Below are positions 32,112 to 39,928 of a stretch of 64,000 bases of DNA, piece after piece. Positions within the stretch are counted from its first letter, which is position 1. Each line of letters starts with the position of its first letter. The stretch lies in the NCBI RefSeq assembly GCF_006152065.1, contig NZ_VDFW01000001.1:62001-126000 (forward strand), given 5' to 3'. This stretch comes from Amycolatopsis alkalitolerans (GTDB lineage: Bacteria > Actinomycetota > Actinomycetes > Mycobacteriales > Pseudonocardiaceae). The position numbers were made by a program, and so were the translations under genes. A model generated the notes under the pieces. That model saw only the letters and a program-made list of their open reading frames with translations. It ran no database searches and was not told the DNA's origin.

Positions 32112-33074
32112 ATGGATCTGGTCGGCGACGCCGAACCCGCCCGGCATGCCCTGGTCACCATGTGGACGATCCGGCGCTTCGAGGAAGCGGTCGACGATCT
32201 GTTCGCGCGTGGCCTGATGCACGGCACGATGCACCTCTCGATCGGCCAGGAAGCGGTGCCGGTCGGCGCGTGCCTGGCGCTGGGGGACGGCGACTACATC
32301 ACCTCCACCCACCGCGGGCACGGCCACTGCATCGCCAAGGGCGCGCGCCTGGCGGAGATGATGGCCGAGTTGCTCGCCAAGGAGACCGGCTACTGCCGTG
32401 GTCGTGGCGGGTCGATGCACATCGCGGACGTCGCGACCGGGAACCTCGGCGCGAACGGCATCGTCGCGGGGGGTGTCCCGATCGCCGCCGGAGCGGGGCT
32501 GGCCGTGAAGATGCGCGGGGGGCGCGAAGTCGTCGTCAGCTTCTTCGGGGACGGCGCGGTCAACGAGGGCGCCTGGCATGAAGGCGTCAACCTGGCCGCG
32601 ATCTGGGACCTGCCGGTGGTCTTCGTATGCGAGAACAACCACTACGGCATGTCGATGCCGGTCAATCGTGCGTTCCGGGTGAAGGAACTGTCCGAACGGG
32701 CCGCCGCGTACGGGATTCCCGGGACGACGGTGGACGGCAACGACCCGCAGGCCGTGCACGACGCGGTCGCCGACGCGGTGGCGCGCGCCCGCGCGGGCGA
32801 GGGACCGACACTGGTCGAGGCGATGACCTACCGCTGGAAAGGCCATTCCAAAAGCGACAAGAACCTGTACCGCACCCGCGAAGAGATCGAGCACTGGCGC
32901 GAGCGCGACCCGATCGCGCGCTTCGAACGGCGGGTGTCCGCCACGCTGGGGGAGCAGGAGATCCAGGCGTGCCGGGACGAAGCACGTGACCTGGTCCGGG
33001 CCGCCGTCCGGGCGGCCAACGCGGCACCCGACGCCACGGCCGACTCGCTGATTGAGGCGGTGTACGCCAAATGA
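32112..33074 (+). CDS. TPP-dependent dehydrogenase E1 alpha subunit (acetoin dehydrogenase type)
   Basis: This 320-residue protein has the thiamine-diphosphate motif [20 protein letters not shown] ending in CENNHYG, and [36 protein letters not shown], typical of AcoA and of short PDH E1 alpha chains. It would cleave the carbon chain next to a ketone and pass the two-carbon unit to lipoyl-E2. It sits 12 bp after the DXR-like gene and overlaps E1 beta by 4 bp. A branched-chain or pyruvate dehydrogenase activity is the conventional alternative, but length and gene order favour the acetoin-dehydrogenase class. Confidence 0.82.
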   Translation: MDLVGDAEPARHALVTMWTIRRFEEAVDDLFARGLMHGTMHLSIGQEAVPVGACLALGDGDYITSTHRGHGHCIAKGARLAEMMAELLAKETGYCRGRGGSMHIADVATGNLGANGIVAGGVPIAAGAGLAVKMRGGREVVVSFFGDGAVNEGAWHEGVNLAAIWDLPVVFVCENNHYGMSMPVNRAFRVKELSERAAAYGIPGTTVDGNDPQAVHDAVADAVARARAGEGPTLVEAMTYRWKGHSKSDKNLYRTREEIEHWRERDPIARFERRVSATLGEQEIQACRDEARDLVRAAVRAANAAPDATADSLIEAVYAK

Positions 33075-34075
33075 CCGCCACCCTTGCCGAAACGCGGACC
33101 ATCACCTACGCCGAGGCCGTGCGGGAGGCGCTGGCCCAGGCGATGGCCGGCGACGACCGCGTCTTCCTCCTCGGGGAGGACGTCGGGACCTACGGCGGTG
33201 CCTTCGGGGTCACCGGCGACCTGGTGCACCGCTTCGGTGAGGAGCGGGTTCGTGACACGCCGATCAGCGAACTGGGCATCGTCGGCGCCGCGGTGGGGGC
33301 GGCGCTGGCGGGCATGCGCCCGGTGGTGGAGATCCAGTTCTCCGACTTCACCGCCCAGGCCATGGACCAGATCGTCAACCAGGCGGCGAAGATCCACTTC
33401 ATGCTCGGCGGTGCGGCGACCGTGCCCATGGTGCTGCGCGCCCCGAGTGGTTCGGGCACCGGCGCGGCCGCCCAGCACTCGCAGAGCCTGGAGGCATGGT
33501 TCGCGCACGTTCCCGGGCTCAAGGTGGTGATGCCGGCGACGCCGGCCGACGCGAAGTCGTTGCTGCTGGCCGCCATCGCCGATCCCAACCCGGTGATCGT
33601 GCTGGAGCACAAGCTGCTCTACAAACAGCGCGGACCGGTGCCGGAGGCCGCCACGCCGACCAGGCTCGGCGAGGCGGCCGTGCGCCGCGGCGGCGCCGAC
33701 CTGACCATCGTGGCGACCGGGGTGATGGTGTCCCGGTCGCTGGAGGCGGCCGAGCGGCTCGCCGGGGACGGCATCGACGCGAGCGTGCTCGACCCGCGGA
33801 CCCTCAAGCCGCTCGACGCGAAGACCATTGTGGACAGTGTGATCGGGACCGGGCGGGTGTTGCTGGTGCAGGAGGCGCCCAAGACCGCGGGGTTCATGGC
33901 CGAGGTGGCCGCGACGATCGGCGAGTCCGCCGCGTTCGGGCACCTGCGTGCCCCGATCGCCCGGCTGTGCGGCCTCGATGTGCCGATTCCCTATGCGCCG
34001 CAACTGGAACGCGCCGCCGTCCCGCAGGTGGACGACATCGTGCGCGAGGCGGCAGAACTGGTGCGGAGGTGGTGA
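33071..34075 (+). CDS. TPP-dependent dehydrogenase E1 beta subunit (acetoin dehydrogenase type)
   Basis: This 334-residue transketolase-like protein has [66 protein letters not shown] and [16 protein letters not shown]. These are the features of AcoB/PdhB subunits, which complete the TPP site with E1 alpha and carry the pyrimidine-activating glutamate. It overlaps E1 alpha and is coupled to E2 (TGATG). It functions as an alpha2beta2 E1 with the preceding gene. Confidence 0.85.
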   Translation: MTATLAETRTITYAEAVREALAQAMAGDDRVFLLGEDVGTYGGAFGVTGDLVHRFGEERVRDTPISELGIVGAAVGAALAGMRPVVEIQFSDFTAQAMDQIVNQAAKIHFMLGGAATVPMVLRAPSGSGTGAAAQHSQSLEAWFAHVPGLKVVMPATPADAKSLLLAAIADPNPVIVLEHKLLYKQRGPVPEAATPTRLGEAAVRRGGADLTIVATGVMVSRSLEAAERLAGDGIDASVLDPRTLKPLDAKTIVDSVIGTGRVLLVQEAPKTAGFMAEVAATIGESAAFGHLRAPIARLCGLDVPIPYAPQLERAAVPQVDDIVREAAELVRRW

Positions 34076-35160
34076 TGAAGGAGACGCCGCTGGTCATGCC
34101 CAAGCTGTCCATGACCATGACCGAGGGCGTCCTGGTCGGCTGGCGCAAAGCCGAAGGCGACGAGGTGCGCGCGGGCGACGTCGTGTGCGAGGTGACGACC
34201 GACAAGGTCGACATGGAGGTCGAGGGCAGCGTTGACGGCACGCTCATCCGGATCGTGGCGCAGCCGGAGGACGTCGTCGCGGTCGGTGAGCCGATCGCCT
34301 ACCTCGCCACCACGGCCGATGACCTGCTCGACGGCGTGTTCGACGGTCCAGTGGAAGCGGAGGCCGTCCCGGAACCGGAACTGGTGGAAGCGACGCCCGC
34401 CCGATGTGAAGTCGGGCAAGCCGCCGCACCGCCGGGTTGGATTCCGGCGGTGCCAGCGGCGCGGAACGCCGCCGCCGAGCGCGGGCTCGACCTCGCCACG
34501 GTCACTCCCAGCGGGCCGGGAGGCACGATCCGCCTCGCCGACCTGCCGCCGGTCCGGCCGCGGCGCAGCCCTCGTACGGCGATCGCGCGGCGGATGTCGG
34601 CCAGTGCGGAAGTGCCGCAGTTCGTGCTGTACCGGGACCTTGACCTGGTCCCGTCACCGCACGGCTGGACCACGATGTTCGTCCGGGCCTTCGCCAAGGC
34701 GTTGCGCCGGCATCCGGAGCTGAACGCCGAGTGGGCCGACGGGCAGGTGCGGTCGCACGACCACGTGGGTGTCGCGGTCGCCGTCGACACCGAACGCGGC
34801 CTGCTCGCCCCCGTGCTGTCCGATCCGGACCTCGACGATCCCGGCGCCCTGCGCGAGCGGATCGGCGACGTGGTCCGCCGCGCCCGCGCCGGCAAGCTGG
34901 CTCTCGGGGAGATGTCCGGTGGCACCACGACGGTGTCGAACCTGGGCGGGTTCGGTGTGGACGCGTTCCAGGCGCTGCTCAGCCCGCCACAGGCCACCGC
35001 GCTGTCGCTGGGAGCGGTGCGGCAGCGGGTCGTACCCGTGCCGGGCGGCATCGGGGTCGCGTTGCGCTGCACGGTCGGCCTCACGATCGACCATCGTGTC
35101 GCGGACGGGGCGGACGCCGCCCGGCTGCTGGGCACCTTGAATGAAGTGTTGGCCTGCTGA
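34075..35160 (+). CDS. Dihydrolipoamide acyltransferase E2 subunit
   Basis: This compact 361-residue E2 has one lipoyl domain with the lipoylated Lys44 in TTDKVDMEVEG, a peripheral-subunit-binding domain (about 121-157, PAARNAAAERGLDLATVTPSGPGGTI is its core) and a catalytic domain ending in IDHRVADGADAARLL with His340 and Asp344. It would transfer the two-carbon unit from E1 to CoA, giving acetyl-CoA. No E3 dihydrolipoamide dehydrogenase lies in the operon, so the housekeeping E3 must be used. The ATG shares one base with the E1 beta stop. Confidence 0.85.
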   Translation: MKETPLVMPKLSMTMTEGVLVGWRKAEGDEVRAGDVVCEVTTDKVDMEVEGSVDGTLIRIVAQPEDVVAVGEPIAYLATTADDLLDGVFDGPVEAEAVPEPELVEATPARCEVGQAAAPPGWIPAVPAARNAAAERGLDLATVTPSGPGGTIRLADLPPVRPRRSPRTAIARRMSASAEVPQFVLYRDLDLVPSPHGWTTMFVRAFAKALRRHPELNAEWADGQVRSHDHVGVAVAVDTERGLLAPVLSDPDLDDPGALRERIGDVVRRARAGKLALGEMSGGTTTVSNLGGFGVDAFQALLSPPQATALSLGAVRQRVVPVPGGIGVALRCTVGLTIDHRVADGADAARLLGTLNEVLAC

Positions 35161-35885
35161 TGCGCCACCTGGTGAAGCGCGCGGCCGCCGTCGTCTTGGC
35201 CAGCGGCGCGGGTACCCGGGTCGGTGCGGGCGTGAACAAGGTCTTCCTGCCGCTTGCCGGGCGCCGGGTGGTTTCGTGGTCGCTCGAGGCGTTCGCCCGG
35301 GTCGAGGCGATCGGACCGCTGCTGCTGGTCGCCCGGCCGGAGGACGGAGACCTCGTCCGATGGGTGCTCGACCGCGAGGTCAACGGTCCCGTGGTCGAGG
35401 TGGTCCACGGTGGACGGACCAGGCAGGAGTCGGAACTGCGGGCGTTGCGGCATCTCGCCGAGCGGATCGACCGTGGCGCCGTGGACATGGTGCTGATCCA
35501 CGACGGAGCCCGTCCGCTCGTCAGCCCGGCGTTGATCGCCGGCGTGTTGCACGAGGCACGCGAACACGGCGGGGCGATCCCGGGTCTGCCGGCCCGCGAC
35601 ATCGTCGCGGTCGCCCCCGACGGGGCAGCGCTGGGTGCACGTCCGTCGGCGTCATTGGTCCTCGCCCAGACACCGCAGGCTTTCCGGGCCGCGCCGTTGC
35701 TGGAGGCCTACGAGGCAGCCGCGCGAGAGGGGTTCGACGGCACCGACACCTCGTCGGTGATGGAGAGGTTCTCGTCGGTTCCCGTGCGATGGATCCGGGG
35801 CGAGCAGGAGAACCTCAAGGTGACCTACCCGCGCGACCTCGTGGTCGCCGAACATGTCCTGGCATCGGTGGACTACCGCAGGTGA
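35160..35885 (+). CDS. IspD-like cytidylyltransferase
   Basis: This 241-residue nucleotidyltransferase follows the IspD pattern: VVLASGAGTRVGAGVNKVFLPL with the CTP-binding Gly-rich loop and lysine, the VLIHDGARPLVSPALI segment, LAQTPQAFRAAPLLEAY, GTDTSSVMERF and ENLKVTYPRDLVVAE with a conserved lysine. IspD makes CDP-methylerythritol from CTP and MEP; TarI-type relatives act on ribitol 5-phosphate. Translational coupling to E2 (TGATG) ties it to this catabolic operon and suggests a second, pathway-specific copy. It could salvage the imported polyol phosphate into isoprenoids or a CDP-polyol. Confidence 0.78.
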   Translation: MRHLVKRAAAVVLASGAGTRVGAGVNKVFLPLAGRRVVSWSLEAFARVEAIGPLLLVARPEDGDLVRWVLDREVNGPVVEVVHGGRTRQESELRALRHLAERIDRGAVDMVLIHDGARPLVSPALIAGVLHEAREHGGAIPGLPARDIVAVAPDGAALGARPSASLVLAQTPQAFRAAPLLEAYEAAAREGFDGTDTSSVMERFSSVPVRWIRGEQENLKVTYPRDLVVAEHVLASVDYRR

Positions 35886-35894
35886 GGAACGAGC

Positions 35895-36245
35895 ATGAGC
35901 AAAATCGAGAATGCGGGCCTGGAATGCTCCCGATGCGGTACGGAGACGGCACACGACGTCGCATACGCCGGCCGTCTGCTGGTGAAGGTCACGTGCACCC
36001 GGTGCGGCAAGACGATCGAGCGTGACCTGCGCGCGGAGTACCTCGCCGACCTGGGCCGGCGGGTGGTCACGAAGCCGAAGCGGATGTTCAAGCGGTTCTG
36101 CCGGAATCCGCTGGGTTACGCCGGTTCCCTGCCGAAGACGGTGCCGGCCAAACCGATGGAACTGCTCTCCGACGTCAGGCTGGTCTGGGACGCGGCCCGC
36201 ACCGCGCCGCACGGCGTGCGGGGTCGTCAACCCGGCCGGCGGTAG
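35895..36245 (+). CDS. Small zinc-ribbon protein of unknown function
   Basis: This 116-residue basic protein carries two CxxC pairs (LECSRCGTE and VTCTRCGKT) that would form one zinc ribbon in the first 40 residues, then a helical region RAEYLADLGRRVVTKPKRMFKRFCRN. I do not recognise a characterised family. It starts 9 bp after the IspD-like gene and appears to be the last gene of the operon, so it may be a regulator or assembly factor tied to that pathway. Confidence 0.62.
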   Translation: MSKIENAGLECSRCGTETAHDVAYAGRLLVKVTCTRCGKTIERDLRAEYLADLGRRVVTKPKRMFKRFCRNPLGYAGSLPKTVPAKPMELLSDVRLVWDAARTAPHGVRGRQPGRR

Positions 36246-36331
36246 GCCGGTGCTTCGGGGCGATGAGTTTGCCTGCTGGCTGAAGTCTTCCACTGTGACG
36301 CTTGGTGAGAAGCCCGACGTAGGAGGCCAGG

Positions 36332-36916
36332 ATGCGCAATCCGATTCGGTTGTATATGTCGATGTCGCTCGACGGCTACATCGCGGGCCCGGACGATCGA
36401 CCGGGTCAGGAACTCGGGCGCGGCGGGGGACGGCTGTTCAACTGGCTCGACGATCGGGAGTCCGACGGTCCCAGCGGACGGGTTTATCGCGAGGCGCTGG
36501 CGACCGGCGCGCTGATTTCCGGGCGGCGGACGTTCGAACTCGCCGGGCGTTGGCAGGGCGACCACCACGGTGGTGTGCCGATCTTCGTCCTCACCCACCA
36601 GGTGGCTGAGGGGGACGTGCCACCCGGCCACGCGCGGTTCGTCACCGATGTCGAGGACTGCGCCCGTCGGGCTCGCGCGGCGGCCGGTGACCGGCCGGTC
36701 ATGGTCCATGGGGCGGGCGCGGCCCAAGCGCTGCTGCGAGCGGGGCAGCTCGACGAGATGGAGATCCACCTGGTTCAGGTCCTCCTCGGCGACGGCCGGC
36801 GACTGTTCGACCACCTCGGTAGCGACCACATCGAACTCGACCTCGTGCGCCGGCTCGAAGACCGAGACGTCACGCACCTGCGCTACCGAGTGCGCCGACC
36901 CGGCGAGGCCGCGTGA
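36332..36916 (+). CDS. Dihydrofolate-reductase-like (RibD C-terminal) protein
   Basis: This 194-residue protein opens with RLYMSMSLDGYIAGPDDRPG and ends VQVLLGDGRRLFDHLGSDHIELDLVR, the pattern of the RibD_C/DHFR-like reductases common as several copies in actinomycetes. GTAGGAGG precedes the ATG closely. It lies upstream of a MarR regulator in the same direction, with a direct repeat between them, so it may be part of a stress-responsive pair. The substrate is unknown. Confidence 0.78.
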   Translation: MRNPIRLYMSMSLDGYIAGPDDRPGQELGRGGGRLFNWLDDRESDGPSGRVYREALATGALISGRRTFELAGRWQGDHHGGVPIFVLTHQVAEGDVPPGHARFVTDVEDCARRARAAAGDRPVMVHGAGAAQALLRAGQLDEMEIHLVQVLLGDGRRLFDHLGSDHIELDLVRRLEDRDVTHLRYRVRRPGEAA

Positions 36917-36937
36917 AAGCGCGCGCCCCCAATTACC

Positions 36938-36965
36938 TTTACACTGACAATGTTTACATCGACAA
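36938..36965. repeat. Tandem direct repeat upstream of the MarR gene
   Basis: TTTACACTGACAA (36938-36950) and TTTACATCGACAA (36953-36965) agree in 11 of 13 positions and are 15 bp apart, about one and a half helical turns. This AT-rich island in GC-rich DNA, 73 bp before the MarR start, may be its operator. Confidence 0.4.
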
Positions 36966-37037
36966 CACACGATAGGCGGCAGACAGGCGGTCCTGCTCCC
37001 CGACGCAACGCGGTCGGTCGATGCAGGGCGGCTGGCG

Positions 37038-37526
37038 ATGGGCGTGGGGGCCGTGATGGGTCGAACGAGACAGGTCGGCCGAGGCGCGAAGGGCTCGACC
37101 GCGTTACCCCTGGGCAGGGTGCTGGGTCACGTCGAACGACACACCACCCGGCTCATCGAGGGGGAGATCGCGCACCAGGGGCTGACCGTGGATCAGTGGC
37201 GCGTGCTGGACATTCTCGCCGACGGCGAAGGTCACCCCATGTCGGAGCTCGCTGGAACGATCGTGGTGCCCGGGCCGACCTTGACCAAGATCGTCGACAA
37301 GCTGGTCGACGCCGCGTTGGTGTACCGGCTGGTCGATGACCGTGATCGTCGGCGCGTGCTGGCGTTCCTGTCCAAGAAGGGGCAGCAGGTGCACGCCGAT
37401 CTCGCGCCGGTGGTGGCGAACATCGAGCAGGACATAGTGTCGCGGCTGGGGTCTGACGGCTCCGTGCTGGTTGAGTTGCTGGGGGAGCTGGCGCGGCAGT
37501 ACGCCGGAGACAGCGCCGGCTACTGA
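37038..37526 (+). CDS. MarR-family transcriptional regulator
   Basis: This 162-residue protein has a winged helix core GLTVDQWRVLDILADGEGHP MSEL, VVPGPTLTKIVDKLVDAALV and the wing VDDRDRRRVLAFLSKKG, which is the MarR signature DxRxxxxxLT region. Helices at both ends form the dimer interface. In-frame ATGs at 37038 and 37056 are both possible. MarR proteins respond to small aromatic or oxidising molecules. The genes on either side (RibD-like upstream, glycolate regulator downstream) do not fix its target. Confidence 0.82.
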   Translation: MGVGAVMGRTRQVGRGAKGSTALPLGRVLGHVERHTTRLIEGEIAHQGLTVDQWRVLDILADGEGHPMSELAGTIVVPGPTLTKIVDKLVDAALVYRLVDDRDRRRVLAFLSKKGQQVHADLAPVVANIEQDIVSRLGSDGSVLVELLGELARQYAGDSAGY

Positions 37527-37665
37527 GCCCGTCCCGCTCGGGCGAAACGTCTGCTGTTCGCCGGGTGCGTCCATAGGAAACGGGACTCATCTCGGGCATC
37601 CCGATGTGTAGCCTGACAACGGTGAGATACGACTGAGATGTCTCTGGTCGGCCAGGGAGGCGACG

Positions 37666-38325
37666 GTGGCGAACGGGCGCGTGGGTGCGAAGGATCGTGC
37701 GCTGACCTATGTGAAGAAGCAGGTGCTTTCCGGCGCCTTCGCCGGGGGCGAGCTGATCAGCGAGGGCGAGGTCGCCGAGTCGCTCAACATGTCGCGCACA
37801 CCCGTCCGGGAGGCGTTCCTGCGTCTGGAGGCCGAGGGCCTGCTGCGGTTGTACCCGCAGCGTGGCGCGCTGGTCGTGCCGGTGTCGCCGGACGAGGTGC
37901 GCGCGGTGCTGGAGGCGCGGCTGGTGCTGGAGCAGTTCGCGGCCGGCAAGGTCGCCGCGTCCGGTCGGGCGGGGCGCGATGCGGTCTTCGCCAAGATGGA
38001 ACTCCACATAGGACGGCAGCGCGCCGCGGACGTCACCGTGGACCCCGACGAGTTCCTCGAGGCCGATCGCGCGTTTCACACGGTGCTGGTGGAGGCTGCC
38101 GCGAACCCGATCCTGGGCTCCGTGTACGACTCGCTGCGTGATCGGCAGATGCGGATGGTGGGTGAGTCGGTGATCCAGGCGCCCGGCCGGATCGAGACGA
38201 TCCTGTCGGAGCATCTCGAAATCGCGAAGACGGTGCAGGCCGGCGATGCCGAAGGAGCGCTGGCAGCCGTGAAGCGGCACCTGGCCAGCACCGGCAGGAC
38301 GCTGGGTATGGCGATCGGGTCCTGA
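37666..38325 (+). CDS. GntR-family (FCD) regulator, probable regulator of glycolate oxidase genes
   Basis: This 219-residue protein has a GntR winged helix (VKKQVLSGAFAGGELISEGE, SRTPVREAFLRLEAEGLL) and an FCD domain (ADRAFHTVLVEAAANPILGSVYDSLRDRQ). It begins with GTG at 37666 behind a GGGAGG site. It lies 154 bp upstream of glcDEF in the same direction, the place occupied by GlcC-type regulators, and an inverted repeat in between could be its binding site. The effector is probably glycolate or a related 2-hydroxyacid. Confidence 0.8.
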   Translation: MANGRVGAKDRALTYVKKQVLSGAFAGGELISEGEVAESLNMSRTPVREAFLRLEAEGLLRLYPQRGALVVPVSPDEVRAVLEARLVLEQFAAGKVAASGRAGRDAVFAKMELHIGRQRAADVTVDPDEFLEADRAFHTVLVEAAANPILGSVYDSLRDRQMRMVGESVIQAPGRIETILSEHLEIAKTVQAGDAEGALAAVKRHLASTGRTLGMAIGS

Positions 38326-38426
38326 ACGGACTCCCGGCGAACCATCGACGGCACCTGTCGCGCCGGGCCACCGTCCCGGAAATCTGCCGTCGGTCTTGTG
38401 CGGGACCGGTCCATCTCGTTAGCCTC

Positions 38427-38442
38427 AACTTGTATCTAAGTT
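38427..38442. promoter_or_regulatory. Inverted repeat upstream of glcD, possible GntR operator
   Basis: AACTT and AAGTT flank GTATCT, and the core ATCTAAGT recurs at 38455-38462 just before the gene. The repeat lies about 37 bp before the chosen glcD start. Position and symmetry suit the adjacent GntR regulator, but there is no third copy to support it. Confidence 0.4.
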
Positions 38443-38479
38443 GCATGCGAATCTCATCTAAGTGGTGGAGGTGGCGACG

Positions 38480-39928
38480 ATGCCGCACAGGCTGCGGGGG
38501 GAGTTCGTCGCGGCGCTGGGCGTGGACGCCGTGGTGGACGACCCGGTCGAGCTGCGCATGTACGAGTGCGACGGGTTGACCGGTTTCCGGGTGGTGCCCT
38601 CGCTGGTGCTCCTTCCGCGTACCGCGGAGGCCGTCGCGGCGGCGGTCGGGATCTGCGCCCGCGAACGCATTCCGTTCGTCGCGCGCGGCGCCGGCACCGG
38701 GTTGTCCGGTGGTGCGCTGCCGGTCGCCGACGGTGTGGTGATCTCCTTGCAGCGCTTGCGTTCCATCGTCGAGATCGATCCGGTGAACCGCCGCGCGGTG
38801 GTGGAACCGGGCGTGACGAACCTGGACATCAGCCGCGCGGCGGCGCCCTACGGCCTGTATTTCGCGCCGGATCCCTCCAGCCAGCAGGTGTGCACGATCG
38901 GCGGGAACGTCGCGGAGAACTCCGGTGGCGCGCATTGCCTCAAGTACGGCTTCACCGTGCATCACATCCTTTCGGTCGACGTGGTGCTGCCGGACGGGAC
39001 CAGCACGGTGCTCGGTGGCGACAGCCCGCACGTCGGCGGGTACGACCTGCTGGGCTCGTTCATCGGTGCGGAGGGCACGCTCGGGATCGTCACGCGGATC
39101 ACGGTCAAGCTGCTGGCCAAGCCGGCCGCGGTCAGGACGCTGGTCGCCGACTTCCCGTCGATCGAGCGGGCCGGCGACACGGTGACCGCGATGATCTCCG
39201 CGGGGATCGTGCCGGCCGCGGTGGAGATGATGGACGCGGTGGCGATCGAGGCGGTGGAGGCCGCCGTGGCCGCGGGCTATTCGCGGGACACCGCGGCCGC
39301 GCTGATCATCGAGCTGGACGGCCCGGCCGGCGAGGTCGCGGTGCAGTTCGCGGAGGTGGAGCAGCTGTGCCGGGACCACGGCACCACCAAGCTGCGCAAG
39401 GCCGCCGACGCGCAGGAGCGCGCGGTGGTGTGGAAGGGGCGCAAGGCGGCGTTCGCGGCGGTGGGGCGGATCAGCCCGAACTACATCGTCCAGGACGGGG
39501 TCGTGCCGCGGACGTTGCTCACCACCGCGCTCACGAAGATCGCGGAGATGGCCGCGGCCGCCGGCCTGCGCGTGTCGAACGTTTTCCATGCCGGGGACGG
39601 GAACCTGCATCCGCTGGTGCTCTACAGCGAGGCGGCCGGTGAGGCGGAGCGGGCGGAGGAGCTGTCGCGCGCGATCGCGGAGCTGTGCGTGGAGCTCGGC
39701 GGGTCGCTGTCGGGGGAGCACGGGATCGGCACGGACAAGGCGTGTTCGATGCCGCGCCAGTTCAGCGCGGACGATCTGGCGACGATGGCCCGGCTGCGCG
39801 CGGCCTACGACCCGCACGGCATCTGCAATCCCGGCAAGCTCTTGCCCACGCCTCGGCTGTGTGGCGAGAAACCGGGCGTCTACCGGCCTCATCCGCTCGA
39901 AGCGGCCGGCGTGATCGAACGGATGTGA
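38480..39928 (+). CDS. glcD: Glycolate oxidase FAD subunit GlcD
   Basis: This 482-residue protein is an FAD-linked oxidase of the PCMH/VAO family: VLLPRTAEAVAAAVGIC, the FAD-binding PFVARGAGTGLSGGALP, GGNVAENSGGAHCLKYG, SFIGAEGTLGIVT and the C-terminal VFHAGDGNLHPLVLY and GSLSGEHGIGTDK. It oxidises glycolate (or D-lactate) and passes electrons through GlcE/GlcF. The ATG at 38480 with GGAGGTGG upstream is preferred to the GTG at 38462. GlcE follows with a 4-bp overlap. Confidence 0.87.
   Translation: MPHRLRGEFVAALGVDAVVDDPVELRMYECDGLTGFRVVPSLVLLPRTAEAVAAAVGICARERIPFVARGAGTGLSGGALPVADGVVISLQRLRSIVEIDPVNRRAVVEPGVTNLDISRAAAPYGLYFAPDPSSQQVCTIGGNVAENSGGAHCLKYGFTVHHILSVDVVLPDGTSTVLGGDSPHVGGYDLLGSFIGAEGTLGIVTRITVKLLAKPAAVRTLVADFPSIERAGDTVTAMISAGIVPAAVEMMDAVAIEAVEAAVAAGYSRDTAAALIIELDGPAGEVAVQFAEVEQLCRDHGTTKLRKAADAQERAVVWKGRKAAFAAVGRISPNYIVQDGVVPRTLLTTALTKIAEMAAAAGLRVSNVFHAGDGNLHPLVLYSEAAGEAERAEELSRAIAELCVELGGSLSGEHGIGTDKACSMPRQFSADDLATMARLRAAYDPHGICNPGKLLPTPRLCGEKPGVYRPHPLEAAGVIERM

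Noticed and set aside
30282-32894. An 870-codon open frame on the minus strand across the GutM, DXR-like and E1 alpha genes
   Set aside because: It is antisense to well-recognised proteins, its translation is rich in Arg, Asp, Gly and His without any domain, and it arises from the third-position GC bias of the real genes.
32112-35160. Treating the E1/E2 genes as the housekeeping pyruvate dehydrogenase
   Set aside because: Actinomycetes generally use AceE-type E1 for pyruvate, there is no E3 here, and the genes are embedded in a polyol-specific operon with SorC-type operators.
37527-37543. Short hairpin GCCCG-N7-CGGGC after the MarR gene as a terminator
   Set aside because: The stem is only 5 bp and has no T-rich tail; such hairpins are frequent by chance in DNA this rich in G and C.
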